The notes beneath the pieces are model-generated. The model saw only the letters and a program-made list of their open reading frames with translations, had not been told where the DNA came from and did no database searches. A DNA stretch of 64,000 nt from Dactylonectria macrodidyma (Eukaryota > Ascomycota > Sordariomycetes > Hypocreales > Nectriaceae), in the NCBI GenBank assembly GCA_020744425.1, contig JAGMUV010000008.1, positions 248,001-312,000 on the forward strand, written 5' to 3'. The translations under genes were made by a program, and so were the position numbers. Below are positions 1 through 10,569 of the stretch, one piece after another. Position 1 is the first letter of the stretch. Every line of letters starts with the position of its first letter.

Positions 1-117
1 TGGGGGTCGGCTGTCGTTGGCGGCGCCGGCGAAGGTTCGTGCAGGAGCCGCTCGGAGGGAAGCAGCACGCCGGAGAGTAGCGGCCCGGACGGTGCGGAAG
101 GCTTGTCGGGAGAACAT
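1..117 (-). CDS. Mitochondrial protein, N-terminal part (window edge)
   Basis: Reading the minus strand from an ATG at 117-115 gives 39 open codons up to the window edge. They begin MFSRQAFRTVRAATLRRAAS and continue with more Arg/Ala/Ser and an RTFA-like processing site. This is a typical mitochondrial presequence: many Arg, no acidic residue in the first 30, amphipathic spacing. The 5' side (118-250) is rich in AAC/ACC/AAG, like a fungal 5' leader. The residues after RTFA read NDSRPP, which would suit the start of the mature part of ATP synthase subunit 5 (OSCP), but this is recall from fungal presequences and not proof. Codons are GC-rich and undamaged, so it looks like a live gene whose body lies to the left of the window. 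Confidence 0.55.
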   Translation of the reverse strand, partial: MFSRQAFRTVRAATLRRAASLRAAPARTFAGAANDSRPP

Positions 118-732
118 GGCTGTGGTTGGGGGATTGGGATGGATTCAATGTTGTGGTTCAGGCGTTCGTAGAGCTTTAGTTTTCTTGGTTGTGGTTCTCG
201 TCGTTGGCAGTTTTGGAAGCTGATGTGTCCTGAGCTTGCTAAAAGGTGTGATTGATTGTTGTCTCAAGTGCGGGGTAAACGGATATCATTTACGGAGTAG
301 GGCATGTACCGGCCCACAAAAGTGGATTTTGAGAACTTACACAGGAGACCGGTCCCTGCGGGCCCGCCAATGCCTTTCGGAACGAGCCTTCGGATCCTCT
401 GATTTCGCTGTGGCTCTTCGATGACGGCTTGGTATATGGATTGAGGGTATACGGCGTTAGATGGTCCTTTGGGAGGAGAGAAAGGACGATGGTTTTCGTT
501 TCGCATCGAAAGACCCGTGGGGCAGACTTGGTGTTTGAGATACTGTACACAGGCACTGTGGCTTACAGCCCAGAATCTTATTTGCCCTGTCGCGTAGGAT
601 TCAATACCATGGGAACATTAAGAACTTTACTCATCAATTCTCCTAACAAACCTGAAAGCTTCCGCAATAGCAGATTTATATTACATCCTTATCTTTATTT
701 CTTAGACGATCTGATCTTCCAAGCCACTCTCC
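118..732. other. Intergenic, no gene seen
   Basis: The first part (118-250) is the probable 5' leader and promoter of the leftward mitochondrial gene. The rest holds only short overlapping open frames with no recognisable protein, and I see no tRNA or transposon end in it. Confidence 0.4.
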
Positions 733-1089
733 ATGGCGCCAATCGCTTACTCCAAATGGGACAACATAGACACGGATTCCGAGCCACAAACCCCCACTCA
801 GCAGGTGCCTGCAGTCGATTCAAACCCAGCACCTGCTCCAGCCACCTCGTAGTCGGCTGCGCCGGCATCGACGGGGTCCGTCCAAGCCGTCATCGTCCGA
901 TGCGACGGTGAGAGACTGGAATTCGCGCCTTGGTCCGCTACGACGATCCAGGCAGACCATCCCGTTTTCTCGCATGCTGTTCCTCCCGTGCCAGGACTCA
1001 TCGAGGTGCCGCTGGTCCTCCACCGCGTAGGCACTCAGTCCGCCAACCGTACCGACCTCGACAACCAGATCGCCACGTATCTCAAGTAG
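733..1089 (+). pseudogene. Conserved fungal protein, 5' fragment with in-frame stop
   Basis: The frame from the ATG at 733 starts MAPIAYSKWDNIDTDSEPQT, is interrupted by TAG at 850-852, and runs on to TAG at 1087-1089. Downstream it reads like ordered protein (LEFAPWSATTIQADHPVFSH, then VPGLIEVPLVLHRVGT and LDNQIATYL). The composition and opening resemble a conserved Pezizomycotina family that I associate, without certainty, with MYND-type zinc fingers; no zinc finger is left here. The internal TAG is what a CAG to TAG change would produce. The frame ends exactly where a LINE-like 3' tail (1094-1140) begins, so the gene was probably cut by that insertion. Confidence 0.45.
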
Positions 1090-1093
1090 ATAG

Positions 1094-1147
1094 AGGCAGG
1101 CAGGCACAATTTATTACGCCCGGCGGCTTAAACCGAAAGGGCACTAA
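1094..1147 (-). mobile_element. LINE-like 3' end with (TGCC)n tail
   Basis: On the minus strand the segment reads GTGCCC, a GGTTTAAGCC-type spacer, then GGGCGTAATAAATTG followed by TGCCTGCCTGCC. The same arrangement, with a different microsatellite after AATAAATT, occurs at 25826-25876 and 29261-29305. A conserved end followed by variable short tandem repeats is how many LINE copies terminate. No coding part is attached, so it would be a strongly 5'-truncated copy. Confidence 0.45.
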
Positions 1148-1221
1148 GGTCTAGGAGGAAAAGTGGGAAGTTTGGAGACAGCTGGCCAAACGCCAAATGG
1201 CGTTGGGCAAGCGCTATAGAG

Positions 1222-3638
1222 ATGAATCTCCAAGACATCCATTCGGCCATCCAGGACCAAACACGGCAGCAGGAGAAGAGACATCAAGACGATGGGGACA
1301 AGCAATGCCTGAAAGACCTGCGCGAGACTGACCCTCGCGACGACAAGACGCGCATCCAAGATACAAAGGGCGGCCTGCTCAGGGACTCTTACCGCTGGAT
1401 CCTCGACAACGACGACTTCCAGCGATGGCGTGACGATTCGCAGAGCCAGCTGCTCTGGATCAAAGGCGATCCTGGCAAGGGCAAGACGATGCTGCTATGC
1501 GGCATCATCGACGAGCTAGAGAAGGAACCCGACAATCGCCTGACCTATTTCTTCTGCCAGGCCACTGAGGCACGACTGAGTAATGCGACGGCCGTGCTGC
1601 GCGGTCTGATCTACCTTCTCGTCAACCAACAGCCGTCGCTCATCTCGCATATTCAGAAGAAGCACGACCATGCGGGTAAGCAGCTTTTTGAGGATGGGAA
1701 TGCCTGGGAAGCCTTATCTAAGATCCTTACGGCCATGCTCAATGACCCGAGCTTAGATAGTACGATCCTGATTATTAATGTTCTTAATGAATGTAAAACG
1801 AATCGACTTCAGCTTCTTAACTTGATTGCTAAGCCTTCTCGTATTAAATGGATCGTGTCTAGTCATAACTAGCAGGACATTGAGGAGAAGCTAGATAGTG
1901 CGAAGCAGAAAGTCAGGCTGCACCTCGAGCTGAACAAGGACTCGATCTCCAAGGCTGTTGACACGTACATTGGACACAAGGTAGACCAACTGGCATGTAA
2001 TAAGAAATACGATAAGGAAACCACAGACGCTATCAAAACCCACTTAACATCCAATGCCGACAGCACCTTTCTGTGGGTAGCCTTGGTCTGCCAGGAGCTC
2101 GCAGATCCAAAGATTCAGAAATGGCATACACTCTCCAAGTTGAAGTTATTCCCCCGGGGGTTTGATTCGCTCTATGACCGAATGATAGAGCATATCGGCG
2201 ATTCGGAGGATGCGAGCCTTTATAAGGAAGTCCTGGCTATTGCTTCGGTCATATACCGACCTATCACCTTAGACGAGTTGAAGGTTCTTATTAAGTCGCT
2301 CGAGGATCTCGACCAGGATGACTTAGAAGAAATCGTCAGATCCTGCGGTTCTTTCCTGACTCTTCGAGAAGGTGTTATCTACTTTGTGCATTAATTAGCC
2401 AAAGATTTCCTACTTAACAAAGCATCTGACTAAATCCTACCCTCTGGCGCCGCGTACTAGCACTATGCTATCTTCTCGAGGTCGCTGGAGGCTCTCTTAG
2501 AGACTCTCGAATGTGATGTTTATGAATTAGGCGTCCTAGGATTTCCTATTGACTAGGTCTCGCTGCCTAACCCTAACCCATTAGCTTTAATATAATATTC
2601 TTACGTCTTCTGAGTAGACTATCTCAATAACTCTAAACCCTAGGCGAAGATGAGTGATAAGGACCTATAGGATGTAGGGATTGTCTATGACTTCCTTTAA
2701 AATAAGTATTTATATTAATTAGAATCTCTCAGTCTATTATGTAGTATGTCTGAGGGGGTTATAGTAGTATAGAAGCTTAACGCTTTAGTAATAAGTTATT
2801 ATAAATTTATATACAAACTGGAGACGGTCTGATATATTAGTAGAAAACCAAGGAAGCGCGATAACTAATAGAACTACTTTAAGACATATACTACTTTATT
2901 CTTTCTTATAAGCGGACTATCGAAATTGCTCTATTGTAGGTCTATGTATCAGTACTCGTATTTAGTCCTACCTAGAGCCTAACCAGAGAGCTCTTCGAAA
3001 AAGAAGAGCCGAACTGGATCACACTAAAGCCGAGCATAGAATCAGACTGGAATGCATGCCTCCAGACGCTCGAAGGCCATAGCGATTTAGTGACCTCAGT
3101 GGCCTTCTCAGCGGATGGCCAGCGGCTTGCCTCAGGCTCGGAGGATAAGACGATTAAGGTCTGGGATGCGGCAATAGGCGCGTGTGTGCAGACGCTCAAG
3201 GGCCATAGCGATTGGGTAATCTCAGTGGCCTTCTCGGCAGATGGCCAGCGGCTTGCCTCAGGCTCGTACGATAACACGGTTCAGGTCTGGGATGCGGCAA
3301 CAGGCGCGTGCGTGCAGACGCTCGAGATTGGCCGGGTGATTACCCACCTTTCATTTGATCCGATCACAAACTCTCTCCTCTCTACCGATATTAGACTTCT
3401 GAACCTGGATCTCCCGGCTCTACCGCCTGCTATCGATAATCAGTCGACTGACGCAACCTTATGGAATGTTCGCCACTTTAGCTAGGGTATAAGCACTGAC
3501 AGTATATGGGTTGTAAAAGATGGAAAGGGGATGATTTGGCTACCTCCAGAATATCGAGTGATGAAATCGGCTGTGGTGGGATCAACAGTCGCTATCGGCT
3601 GCCTTTCAGGTCATGTACTGGTGATGAAGTTCTCTTAG
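1222..3638 (+). pseudogene. NACHT-WD40 NLR-like gene, RIP-inactivated
   Basis: The N-terminal part (1222-1869) has the pre-NACHT segment GGLLRDSYRWILDNDDFQRW and a Walker A motif GDPGKGKT at about residues 82-89, typical of fungal STAND/NLR proteins of the HET-E/HNWD type. The same frame continues after TAG at 1870-1872 (QDIEEKLDSAK...) to TAA at 2392-2394, then through AT-rich sequence with many stops to about 3000. In another frame, 3060-3330 encodes two nearly identical WD40 repeats (SVAFSADGQRLASGS...VWDAA). The C-terminal end is readable to TAG at 3638 after one more TAG at 3484. Stops fall where family members carry Gln or Trp, consistent with C-to-T and G-to-A transitions. The original role would have been non-self recognition or programmed cell death. 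No N-terminal effector domain is visible. Confidence 0.8.
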
Positions 3639-4065
3639 AGCGGAGGCAGGCATAATTACCTCTTTGGTTAGAGCAGCCCTTTCCCGGTTCTCGGTATCGA
3701 CCTACGTAGTTGATTATGTTTGATTTGGAAGCAGGAAGCCCGGCTAGCAACTACTTCCTACCTTAGCCAGCCAGCCCTGTATTACTGAGCTTCGAATGTG
3801 CGAGAGGAAGAGGCAATTGATATACGGGCCCAGCGGCCGTCAGCCCCACCTAAGACGGCCCGTTAGCACCCAAAGGTGGTGAGCGCGCCTATGCACGCAC
3901 AAGGTCACTTACATCGCTCAGCAAGTCACAGTGTAGCCGAATCCTGAGCCGCCGTCGTCGCCATGCGGAACATCGCCTTGAGGCAATCACCACAGAGCCA
4001 CGAAAAGGACCGATTCTCTAGCTAACCTGACGCCTCCAGGGCGGACTGCGCCAAGGCTTGCGTCT
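3639..4065. other. Intergenic, no gene seen
   Basis: The segment lies between the end of the NLR pseudogene and the Helitron fragment. It is locally GC-rich with no recognisable coding frame. It could contain the 5' terminus of the Helitron, but I could not identify one. Confidence 0.3.
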
Positions 4066-4932
4066 ATGCACGGATCACGATCTCCTGCCACACCTGCTTT
4101 ATTCCGTGGCCTGGCGCCCGCACTCCAGGGACCGCCTAGACCTCTGCTGGGGCCATCTACCCCAAGCGCGGTAGAGGGAACTTCCCCTATCCCTCCTACC
4201 CTTTGCCTGCCAACAGTAGTTCTGGGCACGCCGATTCCTCAAACGCCAATCCCTCAAGGCATTCTTCCAACGGCTCCTGTTGTGCTAGGCACGCCTATAC
4301 CACAGGAATCGTTCCCTACCACTCCTTTATTATTGCCACAGGGTCATCGTCGCGGCCGCTATACACGTCAAAGCGCACATGCTGAAGAGCGACATTTTGG
4401 TCAGATAGTTGATCCACCTTTTACAGAGGACCTTAACTTGCCTGCCCTTAGTGAGGAGGATCAGGCCCTTGTGCGGGAGTTCTATACTGCCCTGAATGAC
4501 GACAAGATGCATAGTTGCATTCGCTGCGGGGAGCATTGGTTCGATATGAAGAGAAATAGCTTGAAAATCTGCAGCCGCTGCATTAGTCGAGACAGGGAGA
4601 GAACCCCTAACGAGCCCTACTTCTTTAGCGCTGCGAATAACCTTGACTTCGGGGAAGTCCCCGGTAATCTACCTGACCTGACAATGGTTGAGGAGATGCT
4701 GATTGCTAGGGTTCACGTACACGTAAAGGTCCTACAGGTACGTGGCGCTCAATACAAATACTGCGGTCACGTTGTCCACTTCCTTCGCAATGTCAACGCG
4801 AAATGCACGGCGACAGCAGTCAGAACTGCCAAATTCCAATCAAATCACCGTCAGAGAGGACACAGCAGAGGTATGGACGGACTCACACTCAGCAATAGGC
4901 ATAGTAGCGAATATTACACATGTCTCTCTTAG
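4066..4932 (+). pseudogene. Helitron helicase-like protein, N-terminal fragment (chimeric end)
   Basis: The ORF opens with a Pro-rich leader containing two copies of VVLGTPIPQ. Around residues 145-246 it enters a DUF6570-like region found at the N-terminus of Helitron Rep/helicase proteins. This holds two CxxC pairs (CIRCGEHW and ICSRC), then RTPNEPYFFSAANNLDFGEV, PDLTMVEEMLIARVHVHVKV, and RGAQYKYCGHVVHFLRNV. After about 4800 similarity ends abruptly: the expected YNxLPLLPxDLDxxLLRP segment is missing and the frame runs into unrelated sequence. The Rep and helicase domains are absent, so this is a captured or truncated piece. Confidence concerns the family; function is lost. Confidence 0.65.
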
Positions 4933-6564
4933 CTTTAAGGCACAGGTCTTTCACATCTTCCTAAGATATGCCTAGCATCCTCGTCATGGGGAAGCATGAC
5001 AGAGCGGTAAGACCTTGAGAAAGCCCTATATTAAACCACCTCCCCACCTCTCTCTCGTAGCGATCTTCGGACCAAGGATAGTAACATACTTTGATAACGG
5101 CTTCATCAATGTCCGTAAAGCCAGCCAACGCGAGCTAGCGCCGTATTTCATCAGGATCCACCCTCATAGAACGGCTATGTCGATCCAGCGACTTGAGAAG
5201 CTTGGAAGTCCATTCATCGAGAGCGCTGTCGGTTAGAAGAGTACTGTCATCACAACGTAGAACCAAATCGATTTCGACCTGCTCTATATAGCCTATTCTA
5301 GGTTTTAGATGCCTATAAGTGAATCAGTCAGGAAAGGCAGGGGAGGCAGAAGTGACTCTATGCCTACATAAACATCTTTTAGTACATTTCCTACTAGCAT
5401 TAGATACTTCTAAAGAGCATCTATACCTGAATGAAGTCCTAGTCCTAATCTATTATATCCTACGAATCCTTAATGTCGAATAGTTAAGAAAGGTTCATTA
5501 TTAGGAGAATCCTGAACTATATAAGTGAACGAAGGGCGATATATACTACCTATACTTATATTTCAGGCTGGATTATATTAAAATCGAGTCCCTATATAAT
5601 CATATGAGGATATTTTCTACATCCAGGTTTATCAGACTTAAAGGTAAAAACGCTTATTCAAGGAGAGGATATACTCAGACAGCTCAATCGCCCAGATTCC
5701 AGTGCCTATTCCAAGATCAAAGACTCTCAATGCCTATTTTACATCCAATAGTACTAAGAACAAATTATTATCACGAGCTATAAGGAAGAACTTATGGAAT
5801 ATATCCAGACGATTCTTCTCTTCCTTTATGCAAGGCGGGGTGAGTCTTATTATTACTTTATAGGCGCTGATCATCCTTACTTTATTAATAGGGAATATGT
5901 ACTTTTCTCTCTGAAGATCACCATCTGTCCTATACTAACGGTCATAGGAGAGGCGCACGTGGCGCAGCTCTCGCTTATTACGATCGCTATCCTATGAACG
6001 TCAGCAAACCTAGGGAAAGAAGGTGACTCTGGTGTGGTGAGATATACCCGCTCTGAGACATGAAGGGCAATATGCTTGGGCGCGTTGCGGTCAGCAGAGT
6101 AACCGAGGGAATTTCATACGAAGCAACAACTCCCTTTCCTGGATAGAGCGATCCATTGGGACAGAGAAAAAGGCATCTCATCAACGCTTCAATCAGCCAT
6201 TGCGACCAGACTGAGTCCTGATCTAGTGAGTAGCCCTTGAAATGTTATCACTCCCCTCTCTGTGACACAATCATTACTTGGCCGAGACAATAATGTCAAT
6301 GTAAGGATTCTATCCGCGCACATAGAGGAGTCGAGTGGGTCGCATCGGAGCAAATGAAAGCCGAGAAAAGCTGCCGATCACGTCAATAGTTAAAAGATCC
6401 GCGTACCTGCTTTCGACATAACAGTGTAATTTTATGGGAGCATGAGAACCTATCAGAATAATAAAGAGAGATGAACTTTTGAAAATTCTTTTTGATCATT
6501 TTGCCTATCATAAACTTAACTATTCCATCATAGCATCCCTCGTGAAAAGCAAAATCATTAAGAT
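4933..6564. other. AT-rich degraded sequence, no intact gene
   Basis: From about 5240 to 6000 the sequence is AT-rich and dotted with TAG/TAA in all frames, like the RIPed part of the NLR pseudogene. Short open stretches (for example 5794-5997 on the plus strand) look like remnants of former coding sequence, but I could not assign a family. From 6000 to 6560 I see nothing. Confidence 0.4.
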
Positions 6565-6627
6565 CATCCATAGCATCCATAGCATCCATAGCATCCATAG
6601 CATCCAGAGCATCCAGAGCATCCGGAG
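6565..6627 (+). repeat. 9-bp minisatellite, 7 units
   Basis: Seven tandem copies of CATCCATAG occur. The first four are identical, the next two are CATCCAGAG and the last is CATCCGGAG. The graded divergence toward one end suggests expansion by slippage. It lies about 300 bp downstream of the stop codon of the gene at 6931-8059. Confidence 0.9.
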
Positions 6628-6930
6628 CTCAAAATGCAGCAACACCAATATCCGAATCTCGCATACCACTAAATCAATCTTCGCAAGAAGCAAGATTTCA
6701 CCCAAATTTCACCGACACATTTCAGATCAACGCCGTGATGTAGCCGCTACGTTGTTAGGGTCTAAAACCTAAAGCAGCCCAGCCAGCGCCGACGAGAATG
6801 TGAAGTCTCAAAAAAACCCACTAGTCGGTTTCACGACTCCCAGAAATAAAAAGTGAAGTAGAACCACCAGGGTTAACGCGTAGTAGTGGAAAAAGGAAAT
6901 TAGATATGGACGTCGGGGGTTCTGTGTACC

Positions 6931-8059
6931 TCAATCGTCGTGTTTTCCCAAAGCGACATCATTCTTGAACACGTTTCCGTTTTCAAACATGTTCCAGGAG
7001 TAGTCATCTGTGGATTTCTTTGGCTGAGAGGTTGGGTCCCAGCTCATCAGATTCAAGTCGTCTTCATAGAGTTCGCTGAAAGCACTGTTATCCATGTCCA
7101 TGCCGACAGCGTAGCCATCGGACGGTGCAGTGCCATACATCCACTGCTGGTCGTACAAGGCAGGATCAACCACCTCGCCGTCTGCTAGCAGCGCGTTTGT
7201 CTCGGAGGACAGGTTAGTGGCAAATGTAGATTCGCCGTAGTTGCAATTGCAATCAGGGAACGATTTGACAGGCGGTGCCTGTTTGAAAACTGAGACGCCT
7301 TGCGGTCGAGGTGTCGCCGGGTACGATCCAAACTCGGTAGCCAGCGATGGCGGCGTCAGGTCGACTTCGGCCCTTAGTTCAGGAGGCGACGAGTCTACGA
7401 GCGAGCGACTCTGCGAGTCAGACACAGCGTCTTGCCCGTAGTTGGTGTTTTGAGCCGTCGATTCGAAGGCCTCTTTCGGAGAGTACTGGAATCCGCTAGG
7501 TTGAGTCGGCGAGGCCGTGAAGATGCTTTGAGTCGACCAGCGGCGCGAGAGGATCTCGTCGACCTGGGGGAAGGATTGGGCAAATTCACGATCTATCTTG
7601 CTCTCGTGCAACTGCTGGTCTTGGCCTGATAGCGACTCAGCCATCGTCGCGGGGCTGTTGGCGTCTTCGCCCACCTGCTCGCCGGTATTAACCGACGAAT
7701 GTCGTTGGTATGATCCCCGAAGCTGGTAAGACCGCGGGAACCCATCTTCCACCTCCTCGTACATCTCTTCTTTCAGGACAATGTCCCTCGATACGTGGAG
7801 GGCCTTGCCGGTCCGCAGTTTGTGGGCCTCGCTGGCCCGACGCGCTGATTGGAGGCGAGCCTCGATTCCGCGGTCACCTCGCCTTGAGGCTGCGATGAAG
7901 GCGCGTTCTTGGTTTTGCTCATGCGATCGTATCGTCTTGTGGAATTGCATTAGTTTCAGTGCCGTCAAGTGCCGAGTGGCTTGAGAGACGAGGGCTTTGA
8001 CATACCTTCTGTGGAGGGTTGTCATAATCCATGATTGGATCCATCGATCTGAAAGTCAT
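6931..8059 (-). CDS. Conserved fungal protein of unknown function, two exons
   Basis: Exon 1 is 8059-8006 (18 codons, starting MTFRSMDPIMDYD). A 70-nt intron with donor GTATGT follows (8005-7936, acceptor CACAAG, slightly unusual), then exon 2 at 7935-6931, giving 352 residues. A conserved core follows the junction: HEQNQERAFIAASRRGDRG, IEARLQSARRASEAHKLRTG and EEMYEEVEDGFPRSY. I recognise this core from conserved but uncharacterised Pezizomycotina proteins. The N-terminal half is basic and helical; the C-terminal half is acidic, Ser/Thr/Pro-rich and presumably disordered. This resembles a nuclear or regulatory protein, but no DNA-binding domain is evident. There are no internal stops and codon use is normal. 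Alternative starts are the second or third Met of exon 1. Confidence 0.75.
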
Positions 8060-9603
8060 TGGTGTAGTGCGAAGTCGAGACCACCTGGGTGGGTGATATC
8101 TATTCAACAAACTGAGTAGAGTAGCCGTCATAACTAAACCGAACAAAAGTAATTCATAGTGATGTGCGACGATGGTTTATGACTTTAAGAAGTAGTGTTA
8201 GTCAAGCTAAAGTAAGTGAAGAAGAGAAATGCATAAGCCAGATATGCAAAAATGGTGAAGAGGGTAGTAGAACGAGTAGAGCTCGCGTACAACAGAATGG
8301 GTGTCAGCAAGTGTAAGGTGTTTTGTACGGGGTGGGACACGCAAGACGAAGCAAAATGTTAGGTAAGAAAATCATGGTTGATACGCTCCATCTTGCTGCT
8401 CAATTGACGAACAATTGACGAATCCGGGCCAATAATTTGGCCTCGGAGGAGTTCCGTGGGGCAGATGACGCGAATGATCGTCGGGGTTTGTAGCTCGCTT
8501 TGGGAAGCTTCAGGGACCAACAAACGCAACATCACTGGGCTCCTGGAGCATCGCTTGTGCGCACGGACATGTTCCTTGGTGACTCCCAGGTTTGGGAGGG
8601 TGCGGTGGGATGGAGGCCGTCGCAGCAAAGTAAAAGGCTTAGCGCGGCTTGACTGCATCTTCGATCGGAACCAAAGCCTCGATGGTGGTGCGAGCATTTT
8701 GCCAAGCCGTGACGTGGGCCTTGCTCCTTAGTGCTATTTGACTTGGAGCCTAGTCGCTGCTCCATTCCATGTATCGACGCCTAGGGCTGTCTTGAGTAGT
8801 GCTTTCATCGTATTTTAGAGATCTAATCGGAAGAATCGCAGCTCGGTGTCGAAGCCCGGGTTAGTATCAGTACTGTAATGGAGGAACCAGGTAGAATAGT
8901 TATTTGGCTTATTGTGTATTAGTACATGGAGTGGGAACCTTATATTTTTCATAGGAGCAATGACGTACCCTATAACGGTCTTAACTGCATTAGATACGCG
9001 GGGTGTATCTTAAGTGACTAAGGGGTCAATATAGTAGATAATAAAGCAAAACTGCTGATTTTTATTGATCATTGTCTGCCCTCTTCTGTTATTCTCCCTT
9101 CTTGCTTCGTTCAGCCTGAAGTGCGTCTTGTTGGATCCGATACGGTCAATTCGATCAGGGTGATAGCGTTCAATACAGGGTGGAGCCAAAAGATCATGAT
9201 CTGGGATGCCTCCCGGCCCCCTCTTTTCTCGAGAGGGGTTTTATGTCATCTGACCAAGGGTAGATATCTAACAACTGACTTGCACAGGGGTCTAAAGTCA
9301 TGGGTTGCCCCCTGGCGCGTTTAACGCCCACCCGTTGGTTGAAAGGCAGTTGTGGGTGGCAGGATAACCTGATTTAAGCCAGGCAATGTGGATCGACACG
9401 CTACTACAGCCAAAAGTTACTAGGCCGAAGCCCACTTTCTCTTGCAAAGATTTCCCTCTCATCCTCTTTAGTAGTGGTTTTATTTTCCATTATCCTGCTA
9501 TTTACAAACTCGATATTTTCAACCTCGCGCAGATCTTATTAATATAACACGTGATCCATACGGTATGGATGACCCATCCTAGGCATGGCCGGCCTAGAAG
9601 TTC
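8060..9603. other. Intergenic, no supported gene
   Basis: The first few hundred bases are the presumed promoter and leader of the leftward gene at 6931-8059. Open frames at 8359-8765 on both strands overlap each other and have no recognisable features. From 8800 to 9600 the sequence is AT-rich with short frames only. Confidence 0.35.
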
Positions 9604-10569
9604 GACATAAAGAGAGGGGACTTATTCACTAAGCTTTATGACCAGTATAATACCTATCTATCTCCCATTTAAGACCCTGATGCCTTTTACTATGATATCT
9701 TCGAAATCTCCTACAAAGCCAACTCCGCTACCGAATTTCATCATTTGGCTAATAATCGCAGGCAACAACGCCTCCGCGAATTGAACGACGCTCTTGAATC
9801 TGCGAGTCTGGAGATCATCGCAAACCCAAGCCTTGTCAGTTCGCCTCAGTGGCAACATGCTGTCTAACTCTTTCGTACAAATTCCTTCGACTCCCTTGTT
9901 CGCTACTTCGCTTCTTACCTCCCCACTGACCACCTTTGGCATCCGTTGTGTTATGCCTCTACTCCTATCACTAGCAGTACTGAGCTCATGCCCCATTTAC
10001 CAGACAAGGAGTATGAGCGCACCAGAACGTACGACCCCAGCAGTACAAGGTAGCGACCCTCTCCGTTATTCTTAATACTCCTGCCTGGCTTATCCAGCAC
10101 TCTAGCGAGAGACCGGCCTGTTGAGTGGAATGAATCTATGAATACCGTGGCCCCGGCAGTGCTCTTTCCCTCTTCAGAGCCTACACGCTTTCCACCTCAA
10201 GAATCTAGCTCACATGTCGACCGTGGCGAAGAAATGACGCGACCTGGTGATGACACGTCGACGATGCCCGATTCCAAGACTTTAGAGACGGCGGAGTGTA
10301 GGAATGAAACTGCATATAATGAGGGAGTACGCCCCAAAGAGAGTTTACCTGCTAAACAGCTCGCCAAACAGGCCGAGTTTAGAGGCAGCCACTCGGAAAG
10401 CCAGATGAGTCGCCACCTTCATTGTCGAAGGACAGCCCAACCCATGGCCTTGACATCTTCGGCCACGGCTACACTAGCTTCAGGACCGTCGCAAACCACA
10501 ATCACTTTAGCCAACTCGATTCGGCCAACCAATGGGGCTCGGGCGGGAACCAAACGAAAACGTTCTTAA
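9604..10569 (+). pseudogene. Unknown protein gene decayed by stop codons
   Basis: One reading frame stays coding-like for 322 codons and is broken only by TAA at 9670-9672, TAA at 9865-9867 and TAG at 10051-10053. Readable segments include DIKRGDLFTKLYDQYNTYLS, NSATEFHHLANNRRQQRLRE and LNDALESASLEIIANPSLV. The C-terminal third is Ser/Thr/Pro-rich and ends in a basic GTKRKRS. The stops are what CAA/CAG changes would give. I do not recognise a characterised family. The mixture of a helical front half and a low-complexity basic tail could fit a small nuclear or transposon-associated protein, which is a guess. No start codon can be fixed. Confidence 0.5.

Noticed and set aside
17..223. Plus-strand ORF at the left edge (68 codons)
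   Set aside because: It is antisense to the mitochondrial presequence frame and has no protein-like features beyond Arg/Ala composition.
6520..6772. ORFs encoding His-Ser-Ile or Trp-Met-Leu repeats
   Set aside because: They only translate the 9-bp minisatellite; no start context or flanking conserved sequence.
6940..7984. Several plus-strand ORFs across 6.9-8.0 kb
   Set aside because: Shadows of the minus-strand conserved gene, which has the coherent protein and the splice site.
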